NCBI GenBank assembly: GCA_002197995.1
Contig: NGZR01000001.1
Coordinates: 11,985,501-12,049,500, forward strand
DNA length: 64,000 nt
Direction: 5' to 3'
From: Gaeumannomyces sp. JS-464
Lineage: Eukaryota > Ascomycota > Sordariomycetes > Magnaporthales > Magnaporthaceae
In this document: piece after piece, positions 46,309 through 57,521 of the stretch
How the letters are laid out: each line of letters begins with the position of its first letter
Numbering within the stretch: position 1 is the stretch's first letter
Translations under genes and position numbers: made by a program
The notes under the pieces: generated by a model
Seen by the model: the letters and a program-made list of their open reading frames with translations, nothing else
Told to the model about the DNA's origin: nothing
The model's database searches: none

Positions 46309-48897
46309 TGCTCAGCCGGCCTCTTTGGTCTTGCTGACGGATTTCCGAGGTGAAGGTGTTTTTTTTTTCTTCTTCGTACCTGATATTTCCCCTTTCCTTT
46401 CTCTTTCATCATTTTGCATCTAGACTTGTTCAAGTTTTTGGGCAGTAGGCGTTGACTCGGGGGATGTTTGGCTTTATCCGCATCGGCGTTCGTCACCAAA
46501 AAGGAGGTAATGGATGTCGTCATGTCCTAGCTTGTTATATTGAGATACCAAGTTTGCATCGGTGCAGCCGATAGCACAGCGTATAATTCAGGAACTTGGT
46601 GGCCCCTGAAGAATTGTGCGCTTTCGGATGACCTGGGACGCTCTCGGACTCTATCTCAACGGCGGCCCTGTACTTGGGGTGCGGCGCGGTGGGTGAAGTG
46701 CCGTCTCTGGAAACGTGTGGTTTTCCTGGGAGTCGTGCGATCAGGGACAGGAGGCACAGAGGTAGGACCAGGAGTTAGTAGCACGTGTGCACGTGTATCG
46801 TTGGGTGCACGCGTTTTCCAGTGTGTTGGGTAGATGGATGTTTTCACTCACAAGCAGCAACCTAGTGAGCCTCCCGGGCCGAGCGTCGGCCAGAATAGTC
46901 CGAGATGAGGCACGCTCTTGAAGCCGGGTGGCGCAATCACTTCCTTCACGAATCCACTCGGCCTTGGACACAAGCATGCGTGGAACTTTTCGCGATGGCC
47001 AAGGGGCCGTTGGTTTCATAATCTTGATCGGTCCAGGGGGGGTTCGGCTGGCTTTCCTTGGAATCAGTCGTGATTGTTGACAATCTCAATTCTGCGGTAT
47101 TATCCAAGATGTGCAAATCGAGGGACCCAATTCTATTTCCGACGTCACATTTTTGACGAACTGAAGCCCGGCCCGTTCATGCAGAGAAAAAAAACGGTGT
47201 TCATGCTAGAATCCGTCCATCCGATCCAGGCACCAACCCCTAGTTCCCCCCGTTCCATCCCGGTCACCGTTTCCCCATCGCTCGATTCAATGATCAGAGA
47301 GGATCCTCCGTCCTGGATGGATAAGATTACCATCGCCTCCCGCCCCACACATGTAAACCGTTGCGCTGGACCTGGCCGCCCTTGAAACCGGGGACCTCCC
47401 CTCCCTGGCTCCCTGGCCAATCGTGGGGAAAAAAGGGGTGGCGTTGCGTGGCTTTTTCGGCAACCACGCGAGCGACAGCACGCAAAAAAGCAATCCAATT
47501 TTATCTCATCGGCGACCTGGGAGGGGCAGCCCGCTGGGAGCAAGCAGGGGGTCGCTCGAGTTCTTGGAACTTTGAGGGAGAGCGTGAGTCCGCGTACACA
47601 TCATTGACAGTCCATCCACCATGCGGCCGAAAAACGTACGTGGTATGTACCTAGACTAGACTTCCCAACCTCGAGGCACCCCCTCCCCCCAGGGGTATCC
47701 CCATCACGCTCAACGTGCAGGTGACTAATCCTCCCTTCCCTCCCCATATTCTGCAATCATTTTCCCTGGTTAGGAAATCTACCGCGGGGAGGACCCAGCA
47801 GGCATTGGCGTTCGTTGGCGCTTTTTATTACCTGTCATTCCGGCTGTCCGGATCTCGGGCACAAAGCAGGAGCATGCAGAGCACGGGCAAGGAGCCAGCC
47901 TCCCGCTTTTGTCTTTTTACCCTTTTCCTTCCACGTTAGCCACGCGTCATTTCTCTCGGTGAAGGGGAGGTACTGTATGTTTAGTGCAACACGGAGATGA
48001 CGCAAAAAAGACTTGCATACCTAGTATCCATCATCCGAACGGGAAATAGGCGTCTAGCACAACCTGAGCCTGTAAAACCATACTGTGGACAGCATGTCAT
48101 GTGAGAGGGCTCGGAAACAACGCGGAGGGAGCCAGGATCAGAAAACCCTCGGGCTGGATTGCTGTGCTATCGAAGCTATCATGCTCCCCGAGACAACCTA
48201 ACCCATGTAACCAGGTACTCCTCTGCTAACCGCGAGACAACAAACAAAAAAAAAAAAGGGGTATATATAATGAAAAATGAACAATAAAAACCAGAAACAT
48301 AACGGGGGCACACGTGGCCAGTGATCAACAACCGACCGTCAACCACCCTCATCAGCTCGTCATGAGGAAACAGGCGAAATATGGGAAACAAAACAATGCA
48401 TGCCACCCCGACGCTTGCTATGGACGCGGTCCAATTAGTCTCCCCGTTTCCCAGTATCCTCCCATTCTAGTACCACCATTCCCGTCACGCTAAAAAAAAA
48501 GAAAAAGGAAAAAATCACCCAAGCCCTGCCGATAATAAACAGCGAGACGAGCTGGCTGCTTCAGAAACGCCAACGCCATTCAAACCCCCGTGGTTCCCTT
48601 TGGTCTAAACCCCGTCGTCAAACCGAGGCTTGAAAAGAAGCCTAGAAAGGCAAGTAATCGCGTGCCTGCTGAATATGAAAGAAACGAGGAAATAAACAGA
48701 ACAAAAAAAAACCAAAAAAAAAAACCCATCGTCCCGTCGTCAAAATTATACATGTCTCATGGCAACATTAGAAGCCAGGTGACTGAATGCTCCGCTTCGT
48801 TTGTGCTGTGGGTATATGTTCGTAGTGGGCTTTTAGTGTGTTTGTGCACGGGTTAGTTCGGTGCTCGTAAAGCGCAAGAAGCAGCTGCCTTGGAGAA
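46309..48897. other. Intergenic region between RPB5 and the PTH11-like gene
   Basis: About 2.6 kb with no supported gene. It contains the 3' flank of RPB5 (T-rich) and the 3' flank of the PTH11-like gene (A-rich at 48.2-48.75 kb on the + strand, suggesting its 3' untranslated region). Confidence 0.5.
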
Positions 48898-50700
48898 TTA
48901 TTTGGGCGGCCCAAGAAGCCCGCCCGCATCATTCAGAACAAGGCTCTCGCGCCTCGGAGAATCCGGGTATAACGACTCGAACCGGGGCTCCTGCGGGATC
49001 GGCTCGAGCTCGGTTCCGGACGATGCAGGCGGCGGTTGGTTGTTGCCGGCCGGGCTCCTTGCCCTGGCCCGGCTGCTGGCCTGCAGGCCGCTGGCGGCAC
49101 CACTCCCGCTAGGGCCGGCACCGCTGTTGCTCCCGCCGAGCGACCCAAACAGAACCCGAGGTCCTGGAGGAGCTGCGTCGATCCCCGGCGCGTGCCGGTC
49201 GAGCTCGCGTTCATGGCGGTTGCTGGTACCGATGCCGGGGCGGGGCCCGAGCCCGAGCCGCTTGCGACGAAGGAGCTGGCCCGCGGGATAGTAGCGGGTC
49301 GACGCCTGAAGTGATGCTGTCGCGGCGGGTGGTAATGGTCCTGTCGTCGTCGTCGTTTGGCAGCAGGCCGCCGACATCGAAGAAGGACACCTTGCGAGGC
49401 GTCACCGTTGAGTTGCTGCGCGAGCTGTAAATATCTCGTCCATTTAGGAGCGACGAGTCGCTGCGGGTGCCGCCGCTAATCCTTCGGCCGTCTATCGTCA
49501 GCGACGACGATGGGAACTGCCATCCCTCCAAGTCGCCGACCGGCCGGACCAGCGGCGCCGGTTGGAAGAAGGGGTGGTTCCCGAGCCTCCCTGGTGACTC
49601 GGGAACGTCGCGGAGGTCTGGCTGCACCCCCAGGCCCAGGTCCCGCACCAGGTCCTCGTCGCTGCCCCAATGCCGCACCACAGTCGGGCGTCGTGATCGC
49701 GAGTCGCTAGAGCGGCCAACCGAGTCCACGATGGAACCATACTTGAACCGCCTCTTCTTTGTGCCTCGGTCCCGCACAAAAGTTCCCAGCACGAGCGAGT
49801 TGGACGCGCCGGTAGCGAACAGGATTTCGATGGACGCCAGTAGTGATCGGGTCTGTTGCCGTCCGTTGGCGCTGAAGACATGAGGCACGCGGTAGATGGT
49901 GGCGCCGACAACGGCCAAGCTGAGACAGAAGAGGGAGACGAGTTGGACCTTGCGCTTGGCGGTCATGGCGCTGCGCAGGATGAGTGGGATCGGGAAGAAC
50001 ACGAGGAGCAGGTCGGTGAGTACGTTGCAGATGGCCATCGTGAGCAGGTTCGCGTATCCCTGCCGGCACTGGCCTCCTGGGTCAGGCAGCACCTGCCAGT
50101 AGTTGGTAAAGGGCCGGCACTCAGCCAGGTCGCTGATGACCACGGCCAGGAACGTTAGCCCCAGAAGACAGCGGATCATAATCAAGGCGACCCTGTAAGC
50201 GCGCGACCAGGAGACGCCTGTCAAGCGGTGGAAGTACTCGAGGATGGCGGCTTTATAGACCCATAGTCTAAGATGTAAGAAGAAACGGTTAGTCTTGAAT
50301 CCGCTGGAGAAAGTGCCACCTGTAAGACCAGTCAGTCGGCCAGGGGAGAACGGCGAGCCACATACGTTGCGGCATGAAATATCCGGCTCAGGAGCACCAG
50401 GCCACTGGCAATCTCCTTATTCCGGATTTCCTGGGCCGTGAGGTTAACACCGGAGAAGTCGGCATTGTTGGTCCCGTAGACTAACACGACATGGACGCAG
50501 GCCATGCGCGCGAAGAGTGGGACGATGGCAACGGCCGCGATGCGGTCTTCGGCGAACAGCGTCTCACTCCGCACAAACCGGCCGGCCGTCCGGATAAGGA
50601 TGAGAGCGGTGGAAAAGATGGTAATCCACCAGCAAACCAGAAGCGTCGGCTTGTCAAAGTGGGCATCGCGATACGAGGGCGGGTCGGAGTATAGAGACAT
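48898..50700 (-). CDS. PTH11/SAT4-like seven-helix membrane protein (two apparent frame breaks)
   Basis: Fungal rhodopsin-like integral membrane protein of the large PTH11/SAT4 family, some of which act as surface receptors; plasma membrane expected. Exons 50366-50700 and 48898-50267. Helices are visible in TLLVCWWITIFSTALILIR, IAAVAIVPLFARM, VSWSRAYRVALIMIRCLLG, ICNVLTDLLLVFFPIPLIL and LVSLFCLSLAVVGATIYRV, with the family-typical CRQGYANLLTMAICNVLTD and AKRKVQL. No CFEM domain is present. The long Ser/Arg-rich cytosolic tail ends NDAGGLLGPPK. Two one-base deficits (near 49296-49298 and 49144-49146) are the simplest way to join the tail; a single extra base would also restore frame. About 568 aa after correction. 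The tail frame is less certain than the membrane part. Confidence 0.8.
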
Positions 50701-53700
50701 AGTATTCGGGGCTGGCTTAAAAGTGTGCCGGGTACCGGGAAGGCAGCAGTGGTCTTCTCTCCCCTCTGAGCCACGCCCGTCAACCTTTGCAGGGGGACGA
50801 GCGGGGAAGGTTGGGAAGGCTTCAGTCGGCCACCGGCAGGCGCGGGAAGTCACCTGGCGCGAGCGTGGGCCGTATTTGCTGCCTCAGCCTCGGGCAGTCG
50901 GCCTCTGGCCCCGGTTGGCCGCCGAAAAAGTCGTCGTATCACCAAGCGGCCTGGGTTCGGTCGTCGGTGAGTAGGCGGGAGTGATGGCGCTGGGCCTGAC
51001 TGGCGAGGGTCATGCGCTGCCGGGATTTCGACAACGAGGGCAGCACGTGCCCGGCGCTGAGGCCGTAGCGGCGGAGGGTTGAGGTTCGGGATCGGGTACT
51101 TGCGCCACTTGTGACAAGGCCGGCAACCGGCGCATGTACTCGGGCTGGTTCGGCGGGGCGCGGCAGCAACACGGATAAGCTGGCGGATGGCAGCGTTCGG
51201 AGGAGCGCATTCTCGCGGCTCCTGAGCCAGAGCAAGCAACTGTGGATAGAGACGTCGTCTGCACAGCACTAGATACAGGGCCTGGGTCGGAAGAGTAAAG
51301 GAGGTGGAGGGACTGGAGCTGGCACGAGGAGGCGGCGAAACGGTACAAGCCTGGTAATATGCCTCCGCAAGCTGCAAGCGAGGCCCTGGGGTCAGCGCGA
51401 CAAGGGTGTGGGAGTGGGGCGGTGGTGTCGTGCCGTGGTGAGCAAGGGGCCTGGTGGCCCGGTGGATTGTGCTTGCGGGTGAGCCAAGCCAAGCCCCAGG
51501 CGCACCAGGGGTGTACGGGCGAGCGATATCGATGGTCGGGGTGGATGCGGTGCGGGCGAGTAGGAGCGAACGCTGGCAGCTAGCCGCTGGGCAGTCGCCG
51601 TCGCAGGGCCAGATCCAGTTTCCCGTCCCGCCCAGAGGCGACGAGCTGGCCGAGGGATTCGATGCTCCCCAAAGGCCCAGCAGGAAGGATGACCTGTGCA
51701 TACGGACGTGGGCACACCGCAGCATTGCCCAGCCCATTGGATGTGTGCGGCGGCTCGACGCATGTCGTGGGCAGCAATAAGCCGGCCTCGCTCGTTTTGC
51801 AACCCCATGGGGTAGCATTAGCCCCGGGCGAGTGAAGGGCGGTGCCGGGCCCGTTCCGAGGGGCCGCTCGCGCTGTCGGGCAGTGAATGAGTGAGACAAA
51901 GCCCCGAAGCAGCTCTACGACGTACTCTAGCCTTGTGTACCCAGCAGCCCGGGGTCCCGCTTGGGGCCAGGCACGGAAGAAACAGAGCTCAATCAGGGGC
52001 TGGCGTCGCCCTCGCGAGCTTGTCTGGCATACTGATCCGTAGATGGAGGGAGGTGTGGCTCCGAGAGGCGGAGTGTGCTCCTCCATCCTGGGGACCCAGC
52101 GGACCGCCGAGGCGAGCGCAGCCAAGCACCAACCATCGGTCGAGAGTTCGCAGTGTAGGGGTGAGCGAGAGAGTCGATTGTGTGCCCCTCTGGAGCACGG
52201 GCCGACGCCCACAGCAGACCGATATGGGAAAATTAGGCCCTCAGCACGGCCGTCGAGCCGGCCAGGCTGTCTCATATGTAGGATGGATGGGCAGCCGGTT
52301 GGGGTTGCAGAGCAGCCCGCCCGAGCACACGCTGTTCAATATCCGGCGATCTAGGCAGGCGGCTTGGCTGGTCGGTACCTCCTCTAGCCACCAGGCAGCG
52401 CGTGGTACACGAGGGTACCAGGCTGGTTGTGCCACCCGCAGCGCTACCACCCAACAGCCCTCCAGTGGCATGCTTGGTCAGGTACTTGTCACCACCAGGA
52501 CACGGGCCAAATGCTGGACGTCGGAGCCGGGCTCGCAACCCAGACCGCCGTGCCACACACCATAAGCGTTGGCAAAACCCACCCAAAAGCAAATCCCAAC
52601 ATGCAGGCTAGGTGGCTGGTAGCCGCCGCCGCCGCCGCCGCCGCCCACGAAACGGGCCCAGCACACAGACTCTGAACGGACAGTTCAATGACGAACAACA
52701 AAACGGCGGGCGACCGGACAATTCCGCCCGTTGACTAGCGTGGTCCCCCAGCCGTTTTTTCTTCTTTCCCTCTTTTTTCTTTCTTCTTCCTCCCCCTTCC
52801 CTGCCCGCTTGCGTAGCTACTTTGTAGATATGTGTGGAGCATCAGATGAGGCACTGCTTTGGTTGTTATCAGCGCCGAGAGGCATGGCGAAGGATCCATT
52901 GAAGCAGCTGCACAATGTTCGCCGATGAGCCAACGTTTCTTGGAGGCTGGCTGGGGCCAGACAAGAGATAAGCATGGGACCAGAGGTCCCTCTTTTCTGG
53001 GGGACCCAACCTTGCTCCTTTGTTCCTGTTAGCCGAGGAACCCCGGCCTGAGAGACTCGAGTGGAGCAGCAGGGGCTCGAGAGGAGGGAGGGTGACATCG
53101 ATTTTCAGGGCAGGGCAGGCGTGGCACCGCGGTCCATCAAACGCCATCGAGCGCGCTGCTCGTTCCCTCCTCCAATCACGCGCTGCCGCAGCCCAAGGAT
53201 GTTACCCATCTGCGTATCCAGAGGAATGGGTCGCCGTTCCGAGAGCTGCGTTGCGGTCGCAGGAGGCAGGCATGGGGGAAGGAAAAGAGCGGGAGGAAGA
53301 TGGGTGAGCGCGCCTTGTGAGGACATGGCCCCACTGCCCGATACCGTCGCGAGACTAAAAGGCAGGCCAGGGAGCCAGGCTTGCGTGCTTCAGTTGCCGG
53401 CACATGTGAGGCGCAAGAAGAGGGCCTCCGTATCCATTGAATGCGTGCCTGGTCGTGCGCCTTTTTCGCGGGGCCGATTGCGATGCGATGCGGAGCCCAA
53501 CTCGTGAGATTGGACCCTCAGCTGTGGCCCCACCTTTTGTTGGTAACGCGCTATTTTTTATTTATTTTATTTCTCTCGCTTTTTGAGTTTTCCCTCAGTT
53601 CGCCGACCAAGGAAACGTCATCCGAGGTTCATCTATCATCCGTTCAGCCCACCTAGACGGAATGAAACGTCTTGCCCTTTATGACTGACCGCCGCCATAT

Positions 53701-55879
53701 CTGTGCAAAGTACAGCACAGCATGGCGCAGGCATAGCTAGCTGACCGTGTCGCCCAATTGCAGGCACAGCTCCGCAGATGGATTCCCGAATGCGCGTTAC
53801 GTTCGCTGTGAATGGAGGGGCGGCCTTCCCCTCTTGCGCCAGTGCCGGCGTGACGAGAAGGCGGTCAGGTCCCAGCCGGCCATCGCAGAGGCCAGCTGAT
53901 TTGGGCGCCACAGCAATAGTGCGTCTGCGTCCACTCTGGCCTGGCCTCCCAATGACGTTTTGTGCGTCTCAATTGCACTGTCCGGGCGAAACAAAGCTGC
54001 ACGATAGGCTGCCTGCCAACCTATGCGCTGATCCGTGATTCTCAATATTGGACCTGCCAGCGGGAAACGGAAAGCACAACCTAGCGTGCGCAGCAGCACG
54101 GGCGGATAAGGTTATACTGGAGAAGCCCCAGCCCAGCCGTAGGTCAGTCGGCGGGTGTGCAGCCCCCGCCCACCTCCAGCTTATCTCGTAACGAGCGAGG
54201 CCCGACAACACAGTATCAGGCCATGGAGCAGGAGAAAAAGAGGGCTTCTTGGGGTTCAGATCGACCAATCTGACCCTTGCGGCCGCTCGGCGCCATTGTC
54301 ATTATTAGCGACGGATGACGCTGCTGACAACAACGACTGGCCGGCTTCCGTGATTGCCCTGGACGGAGAATCTCAGTGGCAAGCGTCTGCATCTGTTGAC
54401 TGTTGGTCCCGCTTGGGGTTACCGGACCGGGTGAAGTGGATTGTGCAGCATGGCAGTACTACCTCGCACGACGGATATGCCAACAGCTCAACCAAATGAC
54501 CAAACTTGGCTTTGCCCGCATAAGCATTTTCTGCTGTACAGTGCTTTGGTGGCAAGCGCTGCTTAGAAGATGTTCTCGGCCAGGCAGGCACCGGGTAGAC
54601 CTGGGTGAGTCTGACGGACTGTCCTCTCGTTCATCAAACCCTACTTCAAAATGAGCAAAGTCCAAAGCACATCGTCGTTTTGAGCGGGAGGTTTGGCTAT
54701 TACGAAATACCGCTTCAGAGTAATGATGTTTCCCCAACCGGGGCAGACTTCCGCATCAGTCGACCGAGACGGAGCTCCCTCTGCTTTTGTCGCTATCGTC
54801 ACGGGCCCAACCCTCCCGTGCTGATGGAGGGCCACATCAACTAGGGCGGCCTCTCGAGTGGCACCCCACGCTGCGGCGCGCACGTACCACCTCACCAGCT
54901 GCTCAAGACGACTTGCATGGAGGCGTGGGGAGGAGATTCCGCATGTTGCATGCGTCCTGCAGCCCAGTCCAGCCGAGCCAGCACAGCGACCTCCCCAAGG
55001 TAGGGTCCTAAGAGGAAAGAACGAAGAGGCAAGACAGCTTCCCATTGCCGAGATTGCCTGGTTACCGTCGCGCCTGCAAAGTCCCAGCCAGTGAGCGGTA
55101 ACAAATTAGCCAGCCGCTTCTCGCAACATCTTGCCCGAAGAGGGAGGGCGCCAGACATGGCGCCTTTGGAGCGGTCTGGGCCAGCACCACGAGTCCGCAA
55201 GGCAGCATGAAGGCGTCCTGCACCAGAGCGCTGCCTGAGCCTAGCAACGCCCGACCCGCCGCCACCAGAAACCGGGACTAGTTGGAGTGCCACGACGAGA
55301 ACGGAAATGGGCCGGGGCATTTGTGGATAAGAGAGCCCCGCAGCGCAACAAAACCAAGCGGCGGCCGCCTCTTGCCTCGAATCATCCGATATTCTTGCCG
55401 CGAGACCGCCAGTCTTTGATGACAGCCAAGTCCAGCCATGTCCCACCCGCAATGGTAGCAGATAAACACAAGTGGCTGAGGCTCTCTCTCCCACCTGTGC
55501 GACGGTACACCCTCTCGCCCCAGCGGCAGATTATGGCAATTACAGTCAGACACCAGGCTCTCTCCAACACTTTCCTGCCAATGCTGTCTTTTCGGATTTT
55601 ATGGCTGTGCGCTCGCTTAGCTGCATCATGTATCTGCTTGCCGAATAGGAACGCGGTTCATGGCTGGTAGTGTTGATGCCTCTCGGGCGTGATATTCCAT
55701 CTTGACGAGCTGCTACTGGGAAGGGGAAAATGTCCCCTTTATGCACTTGCATCAATACGTTGCTCTTGTGCTCTCCATTTTGGGACAGCATCGCTACTTG
55801 TAGTGGCCCCTGGTTGAACGGAAACATTTCCCCATGCGTCCTGTTGCCACATGTGTTCGGCATGCCCAAAACAATAGAA
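50701..55879. other. Gene-poor 5.2-kb region
   Basis: No family-level match on either strand. GC-rich frames up to about 350 codons exist at 50.9-52.3 kb but overlap other open frames on both strands, as expected by chance in such sequence. A (CCG)7-like trinucleotide run is at 52622-52646 and a pyrimidine-rich block at 52755-52805. The region holds the PTH11-like promoter and the 3' flank of the FMN-binding protein gene. An unrecognised or noncoding gene cannot be excluded. Confidence 0.45.
52622..52646. repeat. CCG trinucleotide microsatellite
   Basis: About seven to eight GCC/CCG units in intergenic sequence. Confidence 0.9.
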
Positions 55880-56727
55880 TCACGGCCACAGCTCGACCGT
55901 CTCCCAGATCCCCTCCTCGGCCCTAAACCGGTAAAGCCAGCGGCGCGGGTCGTCAGCGGCCAGCAGCACCCGGTCGACCTCGGTCGGCACAATGACGCAG
56001 ACCAGAAAGTTCCGCCGCGCCAGCTCGTCGTCGAGGTCCTCGACCCGCTGGCCCAGGCCCTCGCCGGGCCCCGGCACCTGCTGCCGCGGGTCCCGGGCGC
56101 CGGGTTGCGGAACGTGCCGCGCATGGCCGGGCTTAGATTCCCAAAGTGCGCCGTGACCTCGGTTTCCCAGCTCCACTGCACCTCCTCCTCCTCCTCCTTT
56201 TCGGCCGCCGCCGCCGCATCCCTCCGTCTCCTCCTCATCCGCGCCCCGATGGCCGCCCTCGCCGCCGCCGTGATGCCGATCCCGCCGCGGCCGCCGAGCA
56301 GCCACGCGTCGCCGCGGACGCGCCATTGCGTCTGCGCTGCTTCGGCCCACCAGACCGCCTCGACGGGCCCTGATGGTCTTGTCCCCCCTCCTCCTCCTCC
56401 CCCCAGGTCCGCCACCTTGTCCATGCGCGCGTCCGTCGTGAAGACGGGGCAGTCGCTCTCGTAGACGGCCCGGTTGCGCGGCGCCGGGTTGCGGTCGTTG
56501 GCCGGAAGCTCCGCCCACAGGCCGCGCAGCATGCACGTCCTGGCCCGGGGCGAGAACGGCCCTGGCGACGGCGACGGCGGCGATGGCGCGTCGTCCTTGG
56601 CGTCCCGGCGATGCACCGTGCTCAGGACAAAAGACGCCTGCGGCATCTGGGACGTGTGCTCCAGGAAGTCGGCGCGCCACGGGGCCGCTGCGGGCGCCGG
56701 CGATGACGGCGACGACGAGGAGGCCAT
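55880..56727 (-). CDS. FMN-binding protein of the pyridoxamine 5'-phosphate oxidase-like (Alr4036) family
   Basis: Split-barrel flavin-binding protein; the fungal members resemble Alr4036-type pyridoxamine-phosphate oxidases but their substrate is not established. Single exon of 282 aa after correction. It starts MASSSSPSSPAPAAAPWRADF and has FLEHTSQMPQASFVLSTVHR, FSPRARTCMLRGLW, YESDCPVFTTDARMDKV, WWAEAAQTQWRVRGDAWLLG and VTAHFGNLSPAMRGTFRNP, then the closing LLAADDPRRWLYRF and WETVELWP. A poly-Gly insert (seven Gly) and an Arg-rich then Glu-rich insert interrupt the barrel. One base is missing at 56092-56094; it joins NPAPG to DPRQQVPGPG. Upstream in-frame Met codons would add about 20 residues. 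Confidence 0.8.
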
Positions 56728-57521
56728 CGCGCGGAGGCGGGTGCTCGGCCCTGGCAGCGAGGCGGCTATGGAAGCCCGCAGAGGCATGCGCATCCGGCCT
56801 GGGGTTTGTCCCCTGTGTGTCCGTAGATTGCTTGGAAAATATTGAACCGAAATTTCTCGTATGTGTTTCACCCCGCAAGTTTGTCCCAGAGACGCAGCAG
56901 ACCGATTGAAATCGTGAGGACAGTGGAGCGAGAGAGGTTGTGAAATTTCCAAGTCGTGTCGGTAAAGGTTTACATCCTCGAACAGGTAAAGAGAAGTATG
57001 ACGCTTGGACCTCGCACGGGTTCTCACGCTCGGGGTATACAACACGATGTTTTCGTGATCGCAGATATAAGCATGGTAATTGAGGCGCTTTATCCATTGA
57101 TCTAGTTTGAAATACTCGTGCAAGGTCTGTGAGTCGAGAAACAGAAGATTCCTGCTTTCTGTTCGATGCGCTGTTGACAATCCCACTCTCCTCGCTCCGG
57201 TCGTTTATTCCTGAGCAATGAGCAAACCAAGTGCTGTATCCCCAACAGCCTCTTCGAGGAAGCTTTGTGGCTTCTAAAATGGGCATTATACTCTGTGGCT
57301 CTCTCCCAGTCCCCTACCTAGCGTTATAGGCGCACCGGAGGAGAGTCGCAGCTTTCGCTGCCCAGCACCGTGTACTTCTGAAAGTGCACATACATATATA
57401 GCAACCTCCAACGATCAATAGCGTGATAGAACGTGTTTCTCGCGGGCCCAATGTCCCTGAAACTGGAACACAATCCCCAGAACAGATAGCAGATCTGCCA
57501 GCGAGGGGCCGAAAAAGACGA
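56728..57521. other. Intergenic region between FMN-binding protein and Zn2Cys6 factor
   Basis: Promoter of the FMN-binding gene and 3' flank of the transcription factor. Open frames continue upstream of the start at 56727 but do not look conserved. No further gene is supported. Confidence 0.5.

Noticed and set aside
50850..52275. Long minus-strand frames of about 350 and 230 codons
   Set aside because: They overlap other open frames on both strands, have no family features, and are rich in Arg/Pro/Ser as expected from chance frames in GC-rich sequence.
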